A DNA stretch of 9,753 nt from Phycisphaerales bacterium. GTDB taxonomy: Bacteria > Planctomycetota > Phycisphaerae > Phycisphaerales > UBA1924. How positions within the stretch are numbered: position 1 is the first letter of the stretch; every line of letters begins with the position of its first letter. This document shows positions 6,258 through 9,753 of this stretch, one piece after another. The position numbers were made by a program, and so were the translations under genes. A model generated the notes under the pieces. That model searched no databases and was not told the DNA's origin. It worked only from the letters and a program-made list of their open reading frames with translations. The DNA lies in assembly GCA_029260335.1 (NCBI GenBank), contig JAJDDL010000453.1:1-9753 (forward strand). The letters run 5' to 3'.

Positions 6258-6959
6258 ATGCCGAGCATTGATTTTCTTCTTGTGCTCCTCGTCGGAATTG
6301 GCGTGGGACTTGTCGGGCTCTTTGTGCTGCAGATGTTGCTGCGCCGCAAGAAACACTCTGCGGATCTGCAGTTGACCGAGGTGCATGTGATCGCTGAGCG
6401 TGTGCAGGCGGTCTCGCGTTTGGTCGGGCTTGAAGTCTCGGCCAAGGAGATCGCAACCGCCAAGAAGGGGCTGAGTTGGTTGCCGCCGCTCATCCTGAGC
6501 CAGGCTCGGTTGGCGATGATTTTCCAGTTTGAGAAGCAGTACGCGGTGGACTTGTCGCTCATCACGCCGCAAGACGTGGAGCGGCTGGACGACGGGCGAT
6601 ATCGCCTGCGGATGCCGCCGATTGACGGAACGCTCAGGCTCATCGACGTTGCGCCGTACGACATCCAGGACGGGCGGATGCTTGGCCTGCTCGACGTGAT
6701 TCAGATGAACGCGACGACCCAGAAACAGCTCATGGATCGAGCGCAGGAGCAAGCGGCGGACCTGTTTGTATCCAACGACGGCCGCTACCTGGCCGAAGCT
6801 CGTTCGAGCATCGAGCGTCAGCTCAAGTCATTGCTTGCGCTCTTTGACGCCGAGGTGCAGATTGTCTGGCCGACGCCTGAGCGCAAGCCGGAGGCACTCG
6901 CCGAGCGGATCGAAGCACCGCGTGCGCTGATTGCGCCCGAACCGGCGCTCTCGGCTTGA
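6258..6959 (+). CDS. Membrane-anchored DUF4230-like protein
   Basis: This 233-residue protein has one N-terminal membrane helix (about 5-27, FLLVLLVGIGVGLVGLFVLQ) followed by RRKK, which predicts the N-terminus outside and the rest in the cytoplasm, unless the helix acts as an uncleaved signal anchor the other way round. The remainder resembles the layout of DUF4230 proteins as I know it: an early V-x-x-(R/K)-(V/I)-x-x-(V/L)-x-x-L segment (48-57), a Y-x-V-D-L-S-x-I step (95-102), D-G-R-Y-R-L-R-M-P-P (112-121) where the family has a G-x-V-x-I-x-L-P-P pattern, a helical region rich in A/E/Q/R, and a final V-Q-I-V-W strand (200-204). The function of that family is not established. The tail (207-233) is proline- and alanine-rich. 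GGAGG at 6248-6252, 5 bases before the ATG, fixes the start. It probably shares a transcript with the upstream membrane protein. Confidence 0.75.
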   Translation: MPSIDFLLVLLVGIGVGLVGLFVLQMLLRRKKHSADLQLTEVHVIAERVQAVSRLVGLEVSAKEIATAKKGLSWLPPLILSQARLAMIFQFEKQYAVDLSLITPQDVERLDDGRYRLRMPPIDGTLRLIDVAPYDIQDGRMLGLLDVIQMNATTQKQLMDRAQEQAADLFVSNDGRYLAEARSSIERQLKSLLALFDAEVQIVWPTPERKPEALAERIEAPRALIAPEPALSA

Positions 6960-6967
6960 ACCCATAG

Positions 6968-7133
6968 TCACAGGCCCGACCGTGAGGGAGGTGCGTCCAC
7001 AAACGCTCTCTTCCACTACTGGGCCTCATTACCACCAGAGTCAGAATCGACGAGCAATCCAGAGCCGCTGGACAGTGAGAGACAGAGGGCTTGAAGCTCC
7101 GATAGACGCCCTCCCTCACGGTCGGGCCTGTGA
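6968..7133. repeat. 166-bp element with ~30-bp terminal inverted repeats between convergent genes
   Basis: The left arm 6968-6997 and right arm 7105-7133 are reverse complements: 24 consecutive pairs (6968-6991 with 7110-7133), one unpaired T at 6992, then 5 more pairs (6993-6997 with 7105-7109). The arm begins TCACAGGCCCGACCGTGA, itself an imperfect palindrome (TCAC...GTGA). The 107-base interior can fold further: CACT/AGTG plus TCTCT/AGAGA (7007-7017 with 7074-7082), and CCAG/CTGG (7059-7071). It carries no convincing gene. It starts 8 bases after one stop codon and ends 14 bases before the opposing one. It could be a bidirectional terminator, a structured RNA, or a MITE-like non-autonomous mobile element. 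A TTGAA lies on each side (6956-6960 and 7135-7139) but at unequal distances, so it is not a clean target duplication. Confidence 0.85.
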
Positions 7134-7147
7134 GTTGAATGATTCGC

Positions 7148-9049
7148 TCACTCTGGCTTGGTCATCACCACGTGCATCTCAAAGCCATCGTCGGTCGCGC
7201 GAATCGTGCCGGCGGTGTGGCCGATGTGTGAGGTGATGGTCTCGATATCTGGCAAGAGGTCGAGCCACGCCGGGCGATACTCGGCCCACTCTTCACCCCA
7301 CCACTCGGCTTGCTGGGAATCGAATAACTCGGCGGCCTCGTAGAGCTTCTCGAAGTAGAGATCGGCGTTCTGATACGTCAGCGCGACGCCACGCGCATCG
7401 CCGAGCGCGTCGACCGCCTGGCGAAACTCCTCGCTCGCGGCCAGTCCGCCCGCGCGAGGCTCGCTTGTCTGGCGGAGGGTGTCCTCGACCGAATCGGCGG
7501 TGCCCACCACGAGCCAGTTGTTGCCGAGTCCGAAGGAGAACGGCATCATCTCGCTCTCATAGACCTGGGCTCCCAGGAACTCGCGGGGCGTCAAGCCCGC
7601 CATGGGCCCGAAGCCGGCGAGCACATTGCGCAGGGGAGCCGCGTCGTTCAGCGGCAAGGCGATGACCGTCCCGGCCAGTGGGGTCTGCTCCAGCTCCTCT
7701 TGGCTTACCTGTTCGTTCCAGATGATCACCTCGCTGCCGAGGGAGTCGAAGATCGGCTTGGCGATAAAGAGGCCCTGTTGGACTTGGGCGCGGAGCATCT
7801 CGCCCTGCTCGCCGGGCATCTCCGCGGCAACTTCCTCGACGATCTCCACTATCTGCGTGAAATCGGCCCGCAGGATTGCAAGCCCCGAGGCCTCGGCGGG
7901 CACAAAGCTCGGCACATCGATCGCAGCCGCGTCGAGATCGAGCAATCGCATCCAGCCGACCTTCTCGTCGGCGACGAGCCGAACGCGCATCTCCGCGACC
8001 TGCGGCGTGTCGACCGACAACGCCACGCCCATCGCGCTCATGTCACGCATGCCCAGGAGGTCGAACCCGATCTCGGCCATGCCCGCCATGGGGTCGAACT
8101 CGTCGGTCATCGACTGCGCACTGGCGATGCTCATCGCAAAGAAGGCGCCGAGATCGACCGCTGCACGCACTTGGGCGTCGTCGGCCAGGCCATCGAGCGC
8201 GTCGGCGAAGAAGCTGCTATCGCTTGCGGCGTTGTCGAGCCCGCCATCGATCGCGTCGAGCATGTCGAGCATCGACTCGCCGTGGTTGGTGAGCACGAGC
8301 GTGTCATCCATCCACGTATACGAAAACTCGGACGACATGTAGAAGAGATTGAAGAGCGTCAGGTCCATGCCCTCGAGATCGTCGAAGGGCGTCTCGGGGC
8401 TGCTGTTCTCCATCCACTCCCAGAGCGCCTCATAGTCCTCATCAGTCTCGGCGGCGTTGGAACGCTTCTCGTACTCGGCGTAGTACTCCTCGAACGCCTG
8501 ATCGCTCACGGTCCGCACAATCGATCGCAAGGTCAGCACCCGCGCGTCGCCAACCTTTTCATCCTCTTGGATCTCGATGAAGCCCTTGTCGAGCCCGATG
8601 TCGACCAACGTTTCGATCGCGTCCTTGACGAGCTCAGAACCTTCGCCCAGATCTACGGTGAATGCCATCCGGTATTCGACGATGTCCTCGGCAAAGTCCT
8701 CGCTCTGGAGGTAGTCCTCCACCGATTCTGGCAAGGACAAAGAGAACCCAACCGAACCCTCGGGCCAGCTCAGGTCTTCGCGATCGACATCGAGCGTTTC
8801 CAATAGAGCGTTGAAACCGGTGTCATCGTCGACTTCGTCTTCACTGAAAACCGCCTCGAGAAACCGCTGGACCTGCGCGTTCTCGATGAGTTCCTTGAGC
8901 CCCGCGCCGTCCGCTGCGTCGGCGAGTTCGCTAAAGTCCTCCACCTCCACGATGACCAGTGCGCGGTCGTCGACGATCTCGGAGATCGGGGGGACATCCG
9001 CGAACGCGGGCATTGCAATCAACATTCCCGCGGCGAGTTCGTATCTCAT
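7148..9049 (-). CDS. Large acidic secreted protein of unknown function (planctomycete-type)
   Basis: The 633-residue protein starts with a short signal peptide (1-17, ending MPAFA before DVPP), so it should be exported. n-region charge is low: one Arg and one Glu. The mature protein is strikingly acidic with many Asp/Glu clusters (for example 117-125, 187-215, 571-590). The opening DDRALVIVEVEDFSELADAA (27-46) with VQRFLEAVFSEDE (60-72), and later VPAEASGLAILRADFTQIVE (383-402) and FDSLGSEVIIWNE (434-446), follow a layout I know from planctomycete secreted hypotheticals (somewhat like DUF3352), with repeated chaperone- or lipoprotein-like alpha/beta halves; that link is from memory. No catalytic motif or lipobox is seen. 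The ATG at 9049 is preferred over an in-frame TTG at 9136, because it starts the signal peptide and has a weak GAGAAAG about 7 bases upstream. It lies 96 bases downstream of a serine protease gene on the same strand. Confidence 0.85.
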   Translation of the reverse strand: MRYELAAGMLIAMPAFADVPPISEIVDDRALVIVEVEDFSELADAADGAGLKELIENAQVQRFLEAVFSEDEVDDDTGFNALLETLDVDREDLSWPEGSVGFSLSLPESVEDYLQSEDFAEDIVEYRMAFTVDLGEGSELVKDAIETLVDIGLDKGFIEIQEDEKVGDARVLTLRSIVRTVSDQAFEEYYAEYEKRSNAAETDEDYEALWEWMENSSPETPFDDLEGMDLTLFNLFYMSSEFSYTWMDDTLVLTNHGESMLDMLDAIDGGLDNAASDSSFFADALDGLADDAQVRAAVDLGAFFAMSIASAQSMTDEFDPMAGMAEIGFDLLGMRDMSAMGVALSVDTPQVAEMRVRLVADEKVGWMRLLDLDAAAIDVPSFVPAEASGLAILRADFTQIVEIVEEVAAEMPGEQGEMLRAQVQQGLFIAKPIFDSLGSEVIIWNEQVSQEELEQTPLAGTVIALPLNDAAPLRNVLAGFGPMAGLTPREFLGAQVYESEMMPFSFGLGNNWLVVGTADSVEDTLRQTSEPRAGGLAASEEFRQAVDALGDARGVALTYQNADLYFEKLYEAAELFDSQQAEWWGEEWAEYRPAWLDLLPDIETITSHIGHTAGTIRATDDGFEMHVVMTKPE

Positions 9050-9145
9050 GTGATCACTTTCTCTGGCTTTGGCTTCAAGGCCGAACTTCTTATCGTTGTG
9101 ACAAATCAGAGCGCGGGGCGTGTCTCGATGGGGCAAACGCGCCGA

Positions 9146-9753
9146 TCAGCCGCCGCCCGGCTTGGTCTCATCGTCCAACTGCGGCGGCGGGCCCGCACGC
9201 TTGCGACCCGGCCCATCCTTGTACTCATACCCCGAGTTTGGGTTCTCGGCGTCGAAGCTAAACGCGTCGCGATGATCGATGAAATCGCGGACATAGCGAG
9301 CGGGGATCGCGAAGTTCAGGCCTTCACCCATGGGGATTCCCATGTTGGTGACGCCGATGACCTCGCCCCGGTCATTGAACAAGGGGCCACCCGAGTTGCC
9401 CGGGTTGATCTGCGTGTCGGTCTGGATGTACGCAAGGCCCTCGAAGCTCCGCGAGGTCGTGGAGATGACGCCTCGGCTGAGGGTGCGCTCCAGGCCCAGC
9501 GGATTGCCGATCGCAAAGACGCTCTGGCCGGCGGCGAGTTCTTCAGAGCCCTGAACGTTGACGATCTTGAACTTCTTGCCGTCGGGATGCTCCATCTTGA
9601 CCATCGCCAGATCGATGTGGTTGTTCACTGCGATCAGCCGGACGTCCTCGATGAGCAGCCGCTTGAACTCGTGCTCGGTGCGCTCCCAGACGGTGCACCG
9701 GATCTTGCGTTCGCCCTGGACAACGTGGGCGTTGGTGATCGCGTAGCCGTCGG
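9146..9753 (-). CDS. Trypsin-like serine protease, HtrA/DegP type without PDZ (5' end outside window)
   Basis: This is the C-terminal 201 residues of an S1C-family (HtrA/DegP-like) serine protease; the gene runs off the right edge, so its start and any signal peptide are not visible. The whole catalytic triad is present in the visible part: His9 in DGYAITNAHVV (1-11), Asp47 in NHIDLAMVKM (44-53), and Ser120 in QINPGNSGGPLF (114-125). Supporting motifs are VFAIGNPLGLERTLSRGVIS (78-97) and the substrate-pocket region GVTNMGIPMGEGLNFAIPA. Such enzymes degrade or refold damaged proteins in the periplasm or envelope. Unusually, the protein ends about 45 residues after the protease core, with a short basic and then Pro/Gly/acidic tail (GPGRKRAGPPPQLDDETK) and no PDZ domain. 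The reading frame is open to 9753; a GTG at 9628 inside the protease fold is not the start. The acidic secreted protein gene follows 96 bases downstream. Confidence 0.93.
   Translation of the reverse strand, partial: DGYAITNAHVVQGERKIRCTVWERTEHEFKRLLIEDVRLIAVNNHIDLAMVKMEHPDGKKFKIVNVQGSEELAAGQSVFAIGNPLGLERTLSRGVISTTSRSFEGLAYIQTDTQINPGNSGGPLFNDRGEVIGVTNMGIPMGEGLNFAIPARYVRDFIDHRDAFSFDAENPNSGYEYKDGPGRKRAGPPPQLDDETKPGGG

Noticed and set aside
5664..6456. Several open frames of 137-169 codons on both strands over the membrane protein and the following gene
   Set aside because: Their products are Arg/Pro/Ser-rich noise. The plus-strand genes at 5593 and 6258 have strong ribosome binding sites and coherent membrane segments.
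6956..7139. TTGAA on both sides of the 166-bp element as a target site duplication
   Set aside because: The copies sit 7 bases outside the left arm but 1 base outside the right arm, and the left one overlaps a stop codon, so they do not frame the element symmetrically.
6823..7236. Short open frames running through the inverted-repeat element
   Set aside because: They depend on the repeat arms, overlap real gene ends, and lack start signals; no protein family is suggested.
7700..8806. Long plus-strand open frame (368 codons) opposite the acidic secreted protein
   Set aside because: It lies wholly antisense to a gene with a signal peptide and coherent protein sequence. Its translation is rich in His, Arg and Val-Glu-Asp runs typical of the antisense of Asp/Glu-rich GC-biased codons, and it has no start site signal.

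Overview
This is a GC-rich, densely packed bacterial window with no mobile genes, no CRISPR array and no RNA genes that I can see. The style of several proteins points to a planctomycete-like bacterium, perhaps of the class Phycisphaerae: an unusually long FliD with many inserted modules, a large acidic secreted protein of a kind I associate with planctomycete genomes, and a ribH-nusB-ftsY cluster. That placement is inference, since there is no marker gene that fixes it.

Layout. (1) 85-2002, plus strand: ribH (lumazine synthase), nusB (transcription antitermination factor) and ftsY (SRP receptor GTPase), joined by 1-base stop/start overlaps (TAATG, TGATG), so they are almost certainly one translationally coupled operon. 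(2) 2025-5456, minus strand, convergent with ftsY: fliD (filament cap) followed by fliS (flagellin export chaperone), a flagellar pair. The FliD is 962 residues, about twice the usual length, because of about five diverged repeats of a hook-IN-like module in its middle. (3) 5593-6959, plus strand, divergent from fliD: a six-helix membrane protein of unknown function, then a membrane-anchored protein whose soluble part resembles the DUF4230 family. A nested inverted repeat fills the gap between them. (4) 6968-7133: a 166-bp element bounded by nearly perfect inverted repeats of about 30 bp, set between two convergent genes. (5) 7148-9753, minus strand: a trypsin-like (HtrA/DegP-type, PDZ-less) serine protease cut by the window edge, followed by a 633-residue, strongly acidic, secreted protein of unknown function.

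The first block is housekeeping (riboflavin synthesis, rRNA transcription, membrane protein targeting), and the second shows that the organism makes, or its ancestors made, flagella. The third and fifth blocks are envelope functions that cannot be named precisely. I do not see a defence system or other multi-gene novelty. The items most worth a second look are the long-inverted-repeat element at 6968-7133, the modular expansion of FliD, the intergenic inverted repeat at 6198-6246, and the protease/acidic-protein pair. No stretch over 300 bases lacks a gene; the longest gap is the 188 bases between 6959 and 7148.
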